64,000 nucleotides of DNA, taken from positions 3,720,001-3,784,000 of the forward strand of contig NW_027475133.1 of the NCBI RefSeq assembly GCF_051020985.1, given 5' to 3'. Origin of the DNA: Nomia melanderi. Lineage: Eukaryota; Arthropoda; Insecta; Hymenoptera; Halictidae. The position numbers and the translations under genes were made by a program. Positions 46,284 to 59,069 of the stretch are shown here, in pieces. Position 1 is the first letter of the stretch. Each line of letters opens with the position of its first letter. The notes below the pieces were generated by a model. The model was not told the origin of the DNA, searched no databases, and saw only the letters and a program-made list of their open reading frames with translations.

Positions 46284-49200
46284 TCTCGGGTGCTATTACA
46301 GATAGCGCAATAAACCAAAGTGAATTATCTGCAGGAGGCCCTTGCGCATGAATCTGTGCAACGGGAACGTCCTCGGACCACCAGGGGCCGAGAAAACCAC
46401 AGTCTCATGGGGCCGGACACTCAGGGTCAGGGAAAAATCCAATATAGATCTGGTGATATCTCGGCTGCTATTACAGATAGCGCAATAAATCAAAGTGCAT
46501 TACCTGTAGGAGGCCCTGGCGCATGAATCTGTGCAGCGGGAAGGTCCTCGGACCTCCAGGGGCCGAGACAACGACCGTCTCATGGGGCCGGACACTCAGG
46601 GTCAGGGTAAAATCCAATATATATCTGGTGATATCTCGGGTGCTATAACAGATAGCGCAATAAATCAAAGTGCATTGCCTGTAGGAGACCCTGGCGCATG
46701 AACCTGTGCAGCGGGAACGACCTCGGACCACCAGGGGCCGAGAAAACCACAGTCTCATGGGGCCGGACGCTCAGGGTCAGTGAAAAATCCAATATATATC
46801 TGGTGATATCTCGGGTGCTATTAGAGATAGCGCAATAAACCAAAGTGAATTATCTGCAGGAGGCCCTGGCGCATGAATCTGTGCAACGGGAACGACCCCG
46901 GACCACCAGGGGCCGAGAAAACCACAGTCTCATGGGGCCGGACACTCAGGGGCAGGGGAAAATCCAATATAGATCTGGTGATATCTCGGGTGCTATTACA
47001 GATAGCGCAATAAACCAAAGTGAATTATCTGCAGGAGGCCCTTGCGCATGAATCTGTGCAACGGGAACGTCCTCGGACCACCAGGGGCCGAGAAAACCAC
47101 AGTCTCATGGGGCCGGACACTCAGGGTCAGGGAAAAATCCAATATAGATCTGGTGATATCTCGGCTGCTATTACAGATAGCGCAATAAATCAAAGTGCAT
47201 TACCTGTAGGAGGCCCTGGCGCATGAATCTGTGCAGCGGGAACGTCCTCGGACCTCCAGGGGCCGAGACAACGACCGTCTCATGGGGCCGGACACTCAGG
47301 GTCAGGGTAAAATCCAATATATATCTGGTGATATCTCGGGTGCTATAACAGATAGCGCAATAAATCAAAGTGCATTGCCTGTAGGAGACCCTGGCGCATG
47401 AACCTGTGCAGCGGGAACGACCTCGGACCACCAGGGGCCGAGAAAACCACAGTCTCATGGGGCCGGACGCTCAGGGTCAGTGAAAAATCCAATATATATC
47501 TGGTGATATCTCGGGTGCTATTAGAAATAGCGCAATAAACCAAAGTGAATTATCTGCAGGAGGCCCTGGCGCATGAATCTGTGCAACGGGAACGACCCCG
47601 GACCACCAGGGGCCGAGAAAACCACAGTCTCATGGGGCCGGACACTCAGGGTCAGGGGAAAATCCAATATAGATCTGGTGATCTCTCGGGTGCTATTACA
47701 GATAGCGCAATAAACCAAAGTGAATTATCTGCAGGAGGCCCTTGCGCATGAATCTGTGCAACGGGAACGTCCTCGGACCACCAGGGGCCGAGAAAACCAC
47801 AGTCTCATGGGGCCGGACACTCAGGGTCAGGGGAAAATCCAATATAGATCTGGTGATATCTCGGCTGCTATTACAGATAGCGCAATAAATCAAAGTGCAT
47901 TACCTGTAGGAGGCCCTGGCGCATGAATCTGTGCAGCGGGAACGTCCTCGGACCTCCAGGGGCCGAGACAACGACCGTCTCATGGGGCCGGACACTCAGG
48001 GTCAGGGTAAAATCCAATATATATCTGGTGATATCTCGGGTGCTATAACAGATAGCGCAATAAATCAAAGTGCATTGCCTGTAGGAGACCCTGGCGCATG
48101 AACCTGTGCAGCGGGAACGACCTCGGACCACCAGGGGCCGAGAAAACCACAGTCTCATGGGGCCGGACGCTCAGGGTCAGTGAAAAATCCAATATATATC
48201 TGGTGATATCTCGGGTGCTATTAGAGATAGCGCAATAAACCAAAGTGAATTATCTGCAGGAGGCCCTGGCGCATGAATCTGTGCAACGGGAACGACCCCG
48301 GACCACCAGGGGCCGAGAAAACCACAGTCTCATGGGGCCGGACACTCAGGGGCAGGGGAAAATCCAATATAGATCTGGTGATATCTCGGGTGCTATTACA
48401 GATAGCGCAATAAACCAAAGTGAATTATCTGCGGGAGGCCCTTGCGCATGAATCTGTGCAACGGGAACGTCCTCGGACCACCAGGGGCCGAGAAAACCAC
48501 AGTCTCATGGGGCCGGACACTCAGGGTCAGGGAAAAATCCAATATAGATCTGGTGATATCTCGGCTGCTATTACAGATAGCGCAATAAATCAAAGTGCAT
48601 TACCTGTAGGAGGCCCTGGCGCATGAATCTGTGCAGCGGGAACGTCCTCGGACCTCCAGGGGCCGAGACAACGACCGTCTCATGGGGCCGGACACTCAGG
48701 GTCAGGGTAAAATCCACTATATATCTGGTGATATCTCGGGTGCTATAACAGATAGCGCAATAAATCAAAGTGCATTGCCTGTAGGAGACCCTGGCGCATG
48801 AACCTGTGCAGCGGGAACGACCTCGGACCACCAGGGGCCGAGAAAACCACAGTCTCATGGGGCCGGACGCTCAGGGTCAGTGAAAAATCCAATATATATC
48901 TGGTGATATCTCGGGTGCTATTAGAAATAGCGCAATAAACCAAAGTGAATTATCTGCAGGAGGCCCTGGCGCATGAATCTGTGCAACGGGAACGACCCCG
49001 GACCACCAGGGGCCGAGAAAACCACAGTCTCATGGGGCCGGACACTCAGGGTCAGGGGAAAATCCAATATAGATCTGGTGATCTCTCGGGTGCTATTACA
49101 GATAGCGCAATAAACCAAAGTGAATTATCTGCAGGAGGCCCTTGCGCATGAATCTGTGCAACGGGAACGTCCTCGGACCACCAGGGGCCGAGAAAACCAC

Positions 49201-49478
49201 AGTCTCATGGGGCCGGACACTCAGGGTCAGGGGAAAATCCAATATAGATCTGGTGATATCTCGGCTGCTATTACAGATAGCGCAATAAATCAAAGTGCAT
49301 TACCTGTAGGAGGCCCTGGCGCATGAATCTGTGCAGCGGGAACGTCCTCGGACCTCCAGGGGCCGAGACAACGACCGTCTCATGGGGCCGGACACTCAGG
49401 GTCAGGGTAAAATCCAATATATATCTGGTGATATCTCGGGTGCTATAACAGATAGCGCAATAAATCAAAGTGCATTGT
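45979..49478. repeat. 4-monomer (700 bp) unit in five copies
   Basis: Units start at about 45,979, 46,679, 47,379, 48,079 and 48,779. Each holds in order a GAACCTG/CAGTGAAAAA copy, a GACCCCGGACC/TATAGATC copy, a GGCCCTTGCGC/TCGGCTGC copy and an ACGTCCTCGGACCTCC/ATAACAG copy. Two versions exist. Version A has GGGGCAGGGG (46,250, 46,950, 48,350). Version B has TTAGAAATAG (47,521, 48,921) and GATCTCTCGG (47,680, 49,080). The order A-A-B-A-B shows a second duplication of an A-B pair (1,400 bp). Confidence 0.9.
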
Positions 49479-51889
49479 CTGTAGGAGGCCCTGGCGCATG
49501 GATCTGTGTAGCGGGAACGACCTCGGACCACCAGGGGCCGAGAAAAGCACAGTCTCATGGGGCCGGACACTCAGGGTCAGGGTAAAATCCAATATATATC
49601 TGGTGATATCTCGGGTGCTATTAGAGATAGCGCAATAAACCAAAGTGAATTATATGCAGGAGGCCCTGGCGCATGAATCTGTGCAGCGGGAACGACCGCG
49701 GACCACCAGGGGCCGAGAAAACGACCGTCTCATGGGGCCGGACACTCAGGGTCAGTGAAAAATCCAATATATATCTGCTGATATCTCGGGTGCTATTACA
49801 GATAGCGCAATAAATCAAAGTGCATTGTCTGTAGGAGGCCCTGGCGCATGAATCTGTGCAGCGGGAACGACCTCGGACCACCAGGGGCCGAGAAAACCAC
49901 AGTCTCATGGGGCCGGACACTCAGGGACAGGGGAAAATCCAATATATATCTGGTGATATCTCGGGTGCTATTACAGATGGAGCAATAAATCAAAGTGCAT
50001 TGTCTGTAGGAGGCCCTGGCGCATGAATGTGTGCAGCGGGAACGACCTCGGACCACCAGGGGCCGAGAAAACCGCAGTCTCATGGGGCCGGACACTCAGG
50101 GTCAGGGAAAAATAAAATATATATCTGGTGATATCTCGGGCGCTATTACAGATAGCGCAATAAATCAAAGTGCATTGTCTGCAGGAGGCCCTGGCGCATG
50201 CATCTGTGCAGCGGGAACGACCTAGGACCACCAGGGGCCGAGAAAACCACCGTCTCATGGGGCCGGACACTCAGGGTAAGGGAAAAATCCAATATATATC
50301 TGGTGATGTCTCGGGTGCTATTAGAGATAGCGCAATAAACGAAAGTGAATTATCTGCAGGAGGCCCTGGCGCATGAGTCTGTGCAGCGGGAACGACCGCG
50401 GACCACCAGGGGCCGAGAAAACCACCGTCTCATGGGGCCGGACACTCAGGGTCAGGGAAAAATCCAATATATATCTGGTGATATCTCGGGTGCTATTAGA
50501 GATAGCGCAATAAACCAAAGTGAGTTATCTGCAGGAGGCCCTGGCGCATGAATCTGTGCAGCGGGAACGACCTCGGACCACCAGGGGCCGAGAAAACGAC
50601 CGTCTCATGGGGCCGGACACTCAGGGTCAGGGAAAAATCCAATATATATCTGCTGATATCTCGGGTGCTATTACAGATAGCGCAATAAATCAAAGTGCAT
50701 TGTCTGTAGGAGGCCCTGGCGCATGAATCTGTGCAGCGGGAACGACCTCGGACCACCAGGGGCCGAGAAAACCACAGTCTCATGGGGCCGGACACGCAGG
50801 GTCAGGGTAAAATCCAATATATATCTGGTGATATCTCGGGTGCTATTACAGATAGCGCAATAAATCAAAGTGCATTGTCTGTAGGAGGCCCTGGCGCATG
50901 AATCTGTGCAGCGGGAACGACCTCGGACCACCAGGGGCCGAGAAAACCACAATCTCATGGGGCCGGACACTCAGGGTCAGGGGAAAATCCAATATATATC
51001 TGGTGATATCTCGGGTGCTATTAGAGATAGCGCAATAAATCAAAGTGCATTGTCTGTAGGAGGCCCTGGCGCATGAATCTGTGCAGCGGGAACGACCTCG
51101 GACCACCAGGGGCCGAGAAAACCACAGTCTCATGGAGCCGGACACTCAGGGTCAGTGAAAAATCCAATATATATCTGCTGATATCTCGGGTGCTATTACA
51201 GATAGCGCAATAAATCAAAGTGCATTGTCTGTAGGAGGCCCTGGCGCATGATTCTGTGCAGCGGGAACGACCTCGGACCACCAGGGGCCGAGAAAACCAC
51301 CGTCTCATGGGGCCGGACACTCAGGGTATGGGAAAAATCCAATATATATCTGGTGATGTCTCGGGTGCTATTAGAGATAGCGCAATAAACGAAAGTGAAT
51401 TATCTGCAGGAGGCCCTGGCGCATAAATCTGTGCAGCGGGAACGACCGCGGACCACCAGGGGCCGAGAAAAGCACAGTCTCATGGGGCCGGACACTCAGG
51501 GTCAGGGTAAAATCCAATATATATCTGGTGATATCTCGGGTGCTATTAGAGATAGCGCAATAAATCACAGTGCATTGTCTGTAGGAGGCCCTGGCGCATG
51601 AATCTGTGCAGCGGGAACGACCTCGGACCACCAGGGGCCGAGAAAACCACAGTCTCATGGAGCCGGACACTCAGGGTCAGGGGAAAATCCAATATATATC
51701 TGGTGATATCTCGGGTGCTATTAGAGATAGCGCAATAAACCAAAGTGAATTATCTGCAGGAGGCCCTGGCGCATGAATCTGTGCAGCGGCAACGACCTCG
51801 GACCACCAGGGGCCGAGAAAACGACCGTCTCATGGGGCCGGACACTCAGGGTCAGTGAAAAATCCAATATATATCTGCTGATATCTCGG
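49479..51889. repeat. Segment repeating 44.4-45.6 kb, then mixed monomers
   Basis: The stretch to about 50,548 matches 44,579-45,648 at offset 4,900 bp (28 monomers) with a few substitutions, sharing GCATGGATCTG, TTATATGCAGG, AAATAAAATAT and GATGTC. The 4-monomer expansion therefore sits between two copies of the same flank. From 50,549 to 51,889 monomers are irregular, with the first CATGGAGCCGG variants (near 51,134). No gene or other element. Confidence 0.75.
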
Positions 51890-52322
51890 GTGCTATTACA
51901 GATAGCGCAATAAATCAAAGTGCATTGTCTGTAGGAGGTCCTGGCGCATGAATCTGTTCAGCGGGAACGACCTCGGACCACCAGGGGCCGAGAAAAGCAC
52001 AGTCTCATGGGGCCGGACACTCAGGGTCAGGGTAAAATCCAATATACATCTGGTGATATCTCGGGTGCTATTAGAGATAGCGCAATAAACCAAAGTGAAT
52101 TATCTGCAGGAGGCCCTGGCGCATGAATCTGTGCAGCGGCAACGACCTCGGACCACCAGGGGCCGAGAAAACGACCGTCTCATGGGGCCGGACACTCAGG
52201 GTCAGTGAAAAATCCAATATATATCTGCTGATATCTCGGGTGCTATTAGAGATAGCGTAATAAATCAGAGTGCATTGTCTGTAGGAGGCCCTGGCGCATG
52301 AATCTGTGCAGCGGGAACGACC

Positions 52323-52341
52323 TCGGACCACCAGGGTCCGA
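52323..52341. other. Perfect version of inverted repeat 2
   Basis: TCGGACC (52,323-52,329), loop ACCAG, GGTCCGA (52,335-52,341). A G-to-T change at 52,337 converts the usual A/G mismatch into an A-T pair, giving seven perfect pairs, although the outermost G of the usual arm is changed to C at 52,342. The duplicate is at 56,698-56,716. Confidence 0.8.
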
Positions 52342-52414
52342 CAAAACCACAGTCTCATGGGGCCGGACACTCAGGGTCAGGGGAAAATCCAATATATATC
52401 TGGTGATATCTCGG

Positions 52415-52433
52415 GTGCTATTAGAGATAGCAC
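52415..52433. other. Perfect GTGCTAT/ATAGCAC version of inverted repeat 1
   Basis: GTGCTAT at 52,415-52,421 pairs with ATAGCAC at 52,427-52,433. The G-to-A change at 52,432 replaces the usual G-T opposition with a full match. The duplicate is at about 56,790-56,808. Confidence 0.8.
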
Positions 52434-53025
52434 AATAAACCAAAGTGAATTATCTGCAGGAGGCCCTGGCGCATGAATCTGTGCAGCGGGAACGACCTCG
52501 GACCACCAGGGGCCGAGAAAACCACCGTCTCATGGGGCCGGACACTCAGTGTAAGGGAAAAATCCAATATATATCTGGTGATGTCTCGGGTGCTATTAGA
52601 GATAGCGCAATAAACGAAAGTGAATTATCTGCAGGAGGCCCTGGCGCATGAATCTGTGCAACGGGAACGACCTCGGACCACCAGGGGCCGAGAAAACCAC
52701 AGTCTCATGGGGCCGGACACTCAGGGTCAGGGGAAAATCCAATATATATCTGGTGATATCTCGGGTGCTATTAGAGATAGCGCAATAAATCAAAGTGCAT
52801 TGTCTGTAGGAGACCCTGGCGCATGAACCTGTGCAGCGGGAACGACCTCGGACCACCAGGGGCCGAGAAAACCACAGTCTCATGGGGCCGGACGCTCAGG
52901 GTCAGTGAAAAATCCAATATATATCTGGTGATATCTCGGGCGCTATTAGAGATAGCGCAATAAGCCAAAGGGAATTATCTGCAGGAGGCCCTGGCGCATG
53001 CATCTGTGCAGCGGGAACGACCTAG

Positions 53026-56000
53026 GACCACCAGGGGCCGAGAAAACCACCGTCTCATGGGGCCGGACACTCAGGGTAAGGGAAAAATCCAATATATATC
53101 TGGTGATGTCTCGGGTGCTATTAGAGATAGCGCAATAAACGAAAGTGAATTATCTGCAGGAGGCCCTGGCGCATGAATCTGTGCAGCGGGAACGACCGCG
53201 GACCACCAGGGGCCGAGAAAAGCACAGTCTCATGGGGCCGGACACTCAGGGTCAGGGTAAAATCCAATATATATCTGGTGATATCTCGGGTGCTATTAGA
53301 GATAGCGCAATAAACCAAAGTGAATTATCTGCAGGAGGCCCTGGCGCATGAATCTGTGCAGCGGGAACGACCGCGGACCACCAGGGGCCGAGAAAACAAT
53401 AGTCTCATGGGGCCGGACACTCAGGGTCAGGGGAAAATCCAATATATATCTGGTGATATCTCGTGTGCTATTAGAGATAGCGCAATAAATCAAAGTGCAT
53501 TTTCTGTAGGAGGCCCTGGCGCATGAATCTGTGCAGCGGGAACGACCTCGGACCACCAGGGGCCGAGAAAACCACAGTCTCATGGAGCCGGACACTCAGG
53601 GTCAGGGGAAAATCCAATATATATCTGGTGATATCTCGGGTGCTATTAGAGATAGCGCAATAAACCAAAGTGAATTATCTGCAGGAGGCCCTGGCGCATA
53701 AATCTGTGCAGCGGGAACGACCTCGGATCACCAGGGGCCGAGAAAACTACCGTCTCATGGGGCCGGATACTCAGGGTCAGGGGAAAATCCAATATAGATC
53801 TGGTGATATCTCGGGTGCTATTACAGATAGCGCAATAAATCAAAGTGCATTGTCTGTAGGAGACCCTGGCGCATGAACCTGTGCAGCGGGAACGACCTCG
53901 GACCACCAGGGGCCGAGAAAACGACCGTCTCATGGGGCCGGACGCTCAGGGTCAGTGAAAAATCCAATATATATCTGGTGATATCTCGGGTGCTATTAGA
54001 GATAGCGCAATAAACCAAAGTGAATTATCTGCAGGAGTCCCTGGCGCATGAATCTGTGCAACGGGAACGACCTCGGACCACCAGGGGCCGAGAAAACCAC
54101 CGTCTCATGGGGCCGGACACTCAGGGTAAGGGAAAAATCCAATATATATCTGGTGATGTCTCGGGTGCTATTAGAGATAGCGCAATAAACGAAAGTGAAT
54201 TATCTGCAGGAGGCCCTGGCGCATGAATCTGTGCAGCGGGAACGACCGCGGACCACCAGGGGCCGAGAAAAGCACAGTCTCATGGGGCCGGACACTCAGG
54301 GTCAGGGTAAAATCCAATATATATCTGGTGATATCTCGGGTGCTATTAGAGATAGCGCAATAAACCAAAGTGAATTATCTGCAGGAGGCCCTGGCGCATG
54401 AATCTGTGCAGCGGGAACGACCGCGGACCACCAGGGGCCGAGAAAACCATAGTCTCATGGGGCCGGACACTCAGGGTCAGGGGAAAATCCAATATATATC
54501 TGGTGATATCTCGTGTGCTATTAGAGATAGCGCAATAAATCAAAGTGCATTTTCTGTAGGAGGCCCTGGCGCATGAATCTGTGCAGCGGGAACGACCTCG
54601 GACCACCAGGGGCCGAGAAAACCACAGTCTCATGGAGCCGGACACTCAGGGTCAGGGGAAAATCCAATATATATCTGGTGATATCTCGGGTGCTATTAGA
54701 GATAGCGCAATAAACCAAAGTGAATTATCTGCAGGAGGCCCTGGCGCATAAATCTGTGCAGCGGGAACGACCTCGGATCACCAGGGGCCGAGAAAACTAC
54801 CGTCTCATGGGGCCGGATACTCAGGGTCAGGGGAAAATCCAATATAGATCTGGTGATATCTCGGGTGCTATTACAGATAGCGCAATAAATCAAAGTGCAT
54901 TGTCTGTAGGAGACCCTGGCGCATGAACCTGTGCAGCGGGAACGACCTCGGACCAACAGGGGCCGAGAAAACGACCGTCTCATGGGGCCGGACGCTCAGG
55001 GTCAGTGAAAAATCCAATATATATCTGGTGATATCTCGGGTGCTATTAGAGATAGCGCAATAAACCAAAGTGAATTATCTGCAGGAGTCCCTGGCGCATG
55101 AATCTGTGCAACGGGAACGACCTCGGACCACCAGGGGCCGAGAAAACCACAGTCTCATGGGGTCGGACACTCAGGGTCAGGGGAAAATCCAATATAGATC
55201 TGGTGATATCTCGGGTGCTATTAGAGATAGCGCAATAAACCAAAGTGAATTATCTGCAGGAGGCCCTGGCGCATGAATCTGTGCAGCGGGAACGACCGCG
55301 GACCACCAGGGGCCGAGAAAACCATAGTCTCATGGGGCCGGACACTCAGGGTCAGGGGAAAATCCAATATATATCTGGTGATATCTCGTGTGCTATTAGA
55401 GATAGCGCAATAAATCAAAGTGCATTTTCTGTAGGAGGCCCTGGCGCATGAATCTGTGCAGCGGGAACGACCTCGGACCACCAGGGGCCGAGAAAACCAC
55501 AGTCTCATGGAGCCGGACACTCAGGGTCAGGGGAAAATCCAATATATATCTGGTGATATCTCGGGTGCTATTAGAGATAGCGCAATAAACCAAAGTGAAT
55601 TATCTGCAGGAGGCCCTGGCGCATAAATCTGTGCAGCGGGAACGACCTCGGATCACCAGGGGCCGAGAAAACTACCGTCTCATGGGGCCGGATACTCAGG
55701 GTCAGGGGAAAATCCAATATAGATCTGGTGATATCTCGGGTGCTATTACAGATAGCGCAATAAATCAAAGTGCATTGTCTGTAGGAGACCCTGGCGCATG
55801 AACCTGTGCAGCGGGAACGACCTCGGACCAACAGGGGCCGAGAAAACGACCGTCTCATGGGGCCGGACGCTCAGGGTCAGTGAAAAATCCAATATATATC
55901 TGGTGATATCTCGGGTGCTATTAGAGATAGCGCAATAAACCAAAGTGAATTATCTGCAGGAGTCCCTGGCGCATGAATCTGTGCAACGGGAACGACCTCG

Positions 56001-56083
56001 GACCACCAGGGGCCGAGAAAACCACAGTCTCATGGGGTCGGACACTCAGGGTCAGGGGAAAATCCAATATAGATCTGGTGATG
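53026..56083. repeat. 6-monomer (1,050 bp) then 5-monomer (875 bp) units
   Basis: 53,026-54,100 matches 54,076-55,150 at offset 1,050 bp, and 54,324-55,208 matches 55,199-56,083 at offset 875 bp. The third round thus lacks the monomer carrying GATGTC/GTAAGGG. Shared marks are AAACCATAG (AAACAATAG in the first unit), TCTCGTGTGC, GCATTTTCTG, CATGGAGCCGG, CATAAATCTG, GGATCACC with AAACTACC, and GGAGTCCCTGG. ACCAACAGG, shared by units 2 and 3 only, orders the events. Confidence 0.85.
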
Positions 56084-56933
56084 TCTCGGGTGCTATTACA
56101 GATAGCGCAATAAACCAAAGTGAATTATCTGCAGGAGGCCCTGGCGCATGAATCTGTGCAACGGGAACGACCTCGGACCACCAGGGGCCGAGAAAACCAC
56201 AGTCTCATGGGGTCGGACACTCAGGGTCAGGGGAAAATCCAATATAGATCTGGTGATATCTCGGGTGCTATTACAGATAGCGCAATAAATCAAAGTGCAT
56301 TGTCTGTAGGAGGTCCTGGCGCATGAATCTGTTCAGCGGGAACGACCTCGGACCACCAGGGGCCGAGAAAAGCACAGTCTCATGGGGCCGGACACTCAGG
56401 GTCAGGGTAAAATCCAATATACATCTGGTGATATCTCGGGTGCTATTAGAGATAGCGCAATAAACCAAAGTGAATTATCTGCAGGAGGCCCTGGCGCATG
56501 AATCTGTGCAGCGGCAACGACCTCGGACCACCAGGGGCCGAGAAAACGACCGTCTCATGGGGCCGGACACTCAGGGTCAGTGAAAAATCCAATATATATC
56601 TGCTGATATCTCGGGTGCTATTAGAGATAGCGTAATAAATCAGAGTGCATTGTCTGTAGGAGGCCCTGGCGCATGAATCTGTGCAGCGGGAACGACCTCG
56701 GACCACCAGGGTCCGACAAAACCACAGTCTCATGGGGCCGGACACTCAGGGTCAGGGGAAAATCCAATATATATCTGGTGATATCTCGGGTGCTATTAGA
56801 GATAGCACAATAAACCAAAGTGAATTATCTGCAGGAGGCCCTGGCGCATGAATCTGTGCAGCGGGAACGACCTCGGACCACCAGGGGCCGAGAAAACGAC
56901 CGTCTCATGGGGCCGGACACTCAGGGTCAGGGA
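56084..56933. repeat. Spacer segment between the two 6-monomer blocks
   Basis: It begins with a single-monomer duplication (GGGGTCGGACAC with TATAGATC copies 175 bp apart). It continues with the copy of 51,890-52,517 at 56,265-56,892 and ends in a GATGTC monomer that starts the next block. Confidence 0.75.
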
Positions 56934-59069
56934 AAAATCCAATATATATCTGGTGATGTCTCGGGTGCTATTAGAGATAGCGCAATAAACGAAAGTGAAT
57001 TATCTGCAGGAGGCCCTGGCGCATGAATCTGTGCAGCGGGAACGACCGCGGACCACCAGGGGCCGAGAAAAGCACAGTCTCATGGGGCCGGACACTCAGG
57101 GTCAGGGTAAAATCCAATATATATCTGGTGATATCTCGGGTGCTATTAGAGATAGCGCAATAAACCAAAGTGAATTATCTGCAGGAGGCCCTGGCGCATG
57201 AATCTGTGCAGCGGGAACGACCGCGGACCACCAGGGGCCGAGAAAACCATAGTCTCATGGGGCCGGACACTCAGGGTCAGGGGAAAATCCAATATATATC
57301 TGGTGATATCTCGTGTGCTATTAGAGATAGCGCAATAAATCAAAGTGCATTTTCTGTAGGAGGCCCTGGCGCATGAATCTGTGCAGCGGGAACGACCTCG
57401 GACCACCAGGGGCCGAGAAAACCACAGTCTCATGGAGCCGGACACTCAGGGTCAGGGGAAAATCCAATATATATCTGGTGATATCTCGGGTGCTATTAGA
57501 GATAGCGCAATAAACCAAAGTGAATTATCTGCAGGAGGCCCTGGCGCATAAATCTGTGCAGCGGGAACGACCTCGGATCACCAGGGGCCGAGAAAACTAC
57601 CGTCTCATGGGGCCGGATACTCAGGGTCAGGGGAAAATCCAATATAGATCTGGTGATATCTCGGGTGCTATTACAGATAGCGCAATAAATCAAAGTGCAT
57701 TGTCTGTAGGAGACCCTGGCGCATGAACCTGTGCAGCGGGAACGACCTCGGACCACCAGGGGCCGAGAAAACGACCGTCTCATGGGGCCGGACGCTCAGG
57801 GTCAGTGAAAAATCCAATATATATCTGGTGATATCTCGGGTGCTATTAGAGATAGCGCAATAAACCAAAGTGAATTATCTGCAGGAGTCCCTCGCGCATG
57901 AATCTGTGCAACGGGAACGACCTCGGACCACCAGGGGCCGAGAAAACCACCGTCTCATGGGGCCGGACACTCAGGGTAAGGGAAAAATCCAATATATATC
58001 TGGTGATGTCTCGGGTGCTATTAGAGATAGCGCAATAAACGAAAGTGAATTATCTGCAGGAGGCCCTGGCGCATGAATCTGTGCAGCGGGAACGACCGCG
58101 GACCACCAGGGGCCGAGAAAAGCACAGTCTCATGGGGCCGGACACTCAGGGTCAGGGTAAAATCCAATATATATCTGGTGATATCTCGGGTGCTATTAGA
58201 GATAGCGCAATAAACCAAAGTGAATTATCTGCAGGAGGCCCTGGCGCATGAATCTGTGCAGCGGGAACGACCGCGGACCACCAGGGGCCGAGAAAACCAT
58301 AGTCTCATGGGGCCGGACACTCAGGGTCAGGGGAAAATCCAATATATATCTGGTGATATCTCGTGTGCTATTAGAGATAGCGCAATAAATCAAAGTGCAT
58401 TTTCTGTAGGAGGCCCTGGCGCATGAATCTGTGCAGCGGGAACGACCTCGGACCACCAGGGGCCGAGAAAACCACAGTCTCATGGAGCCGGACACTCAGG
58501 GTCAGGGGAAAATCCAATATATATCTGGTGATATCTCGGGTGCTATTAGAGATAGCGCAATAAACCAAAGTGAATTATCTGCAGGAGGCCCTGGCGCATA
58601 AATCTGTGCAGCGGGAACGACCTCGGATCACCAGGGGCCGAGAAAACTACCGTCTCATGGGGCCGGATACTCAGGGTCAGGGGAAAATCCAATATAGATC
58701 TGGTGATATCTCGGGTGCTATTACAGATAGCGCAATAAATCAAAGTGCATTGTCTGTAGGAGACCCTGGCGCATGAACCTGTGCAGCGGGAACGACCTCG
58801 GACCACCAGGGGCCGAGAAAACGACCGTCTCATGGGGCCGGACGCTCAGGGTCAGTGAAAAATCCAATATATATCTGGTGATATCTCGGGTGCTATTAGA
58901 GATAGCGCAATAAACCAAAGTGAATTATCTGCAGGAGTCCCTGGCGCATGAATCTGTGCAACGGGAACGACCTCGGACCACCAGGGGCCGAGAAAACCAC
59001 AGTCTCATGGGGTCGGACACTCAGGGTCAGGGGAAAATCCAATATAGATCTGGTGATATCTCGGGTGCT
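56934..59069. repeat. Second block of 6-monomer units
   Basis: This matches 53,084-55,219 at offset 3,850 bp (22 monomers) and internally repeats at 1,050 bp (GATGTC monomers near 56,957 and 58,007). It carries ACCACCAGG where the first block's second unit has ACCAACAGG, so it was copied before that change or from the first unit. CCCTCGCGC near 57,892 is private to one unit. Confidence 0.8.

Larger units (their letters stand above)
51890..53083. repeat. Segment with a partner 25 monomers downstream
   Basis: 51,890-52,517 matches 56,265-56,892 at offset 4,375 bp, sharing GGAGGTCCTGG, TGTTCAGCGGG, TATACATC, CAGCGGCAACG, CAGAGTGC, CAGGGTCCGACAAAA and ATAGCACAAT. 52,518-53,083 carries CAGTGTAAGGG, which recurs near 59,720. 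Its tail, about 52,620-53,250, resembles 61,020-61,650 (offset 8,400 bp). Confidence 0.75.
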
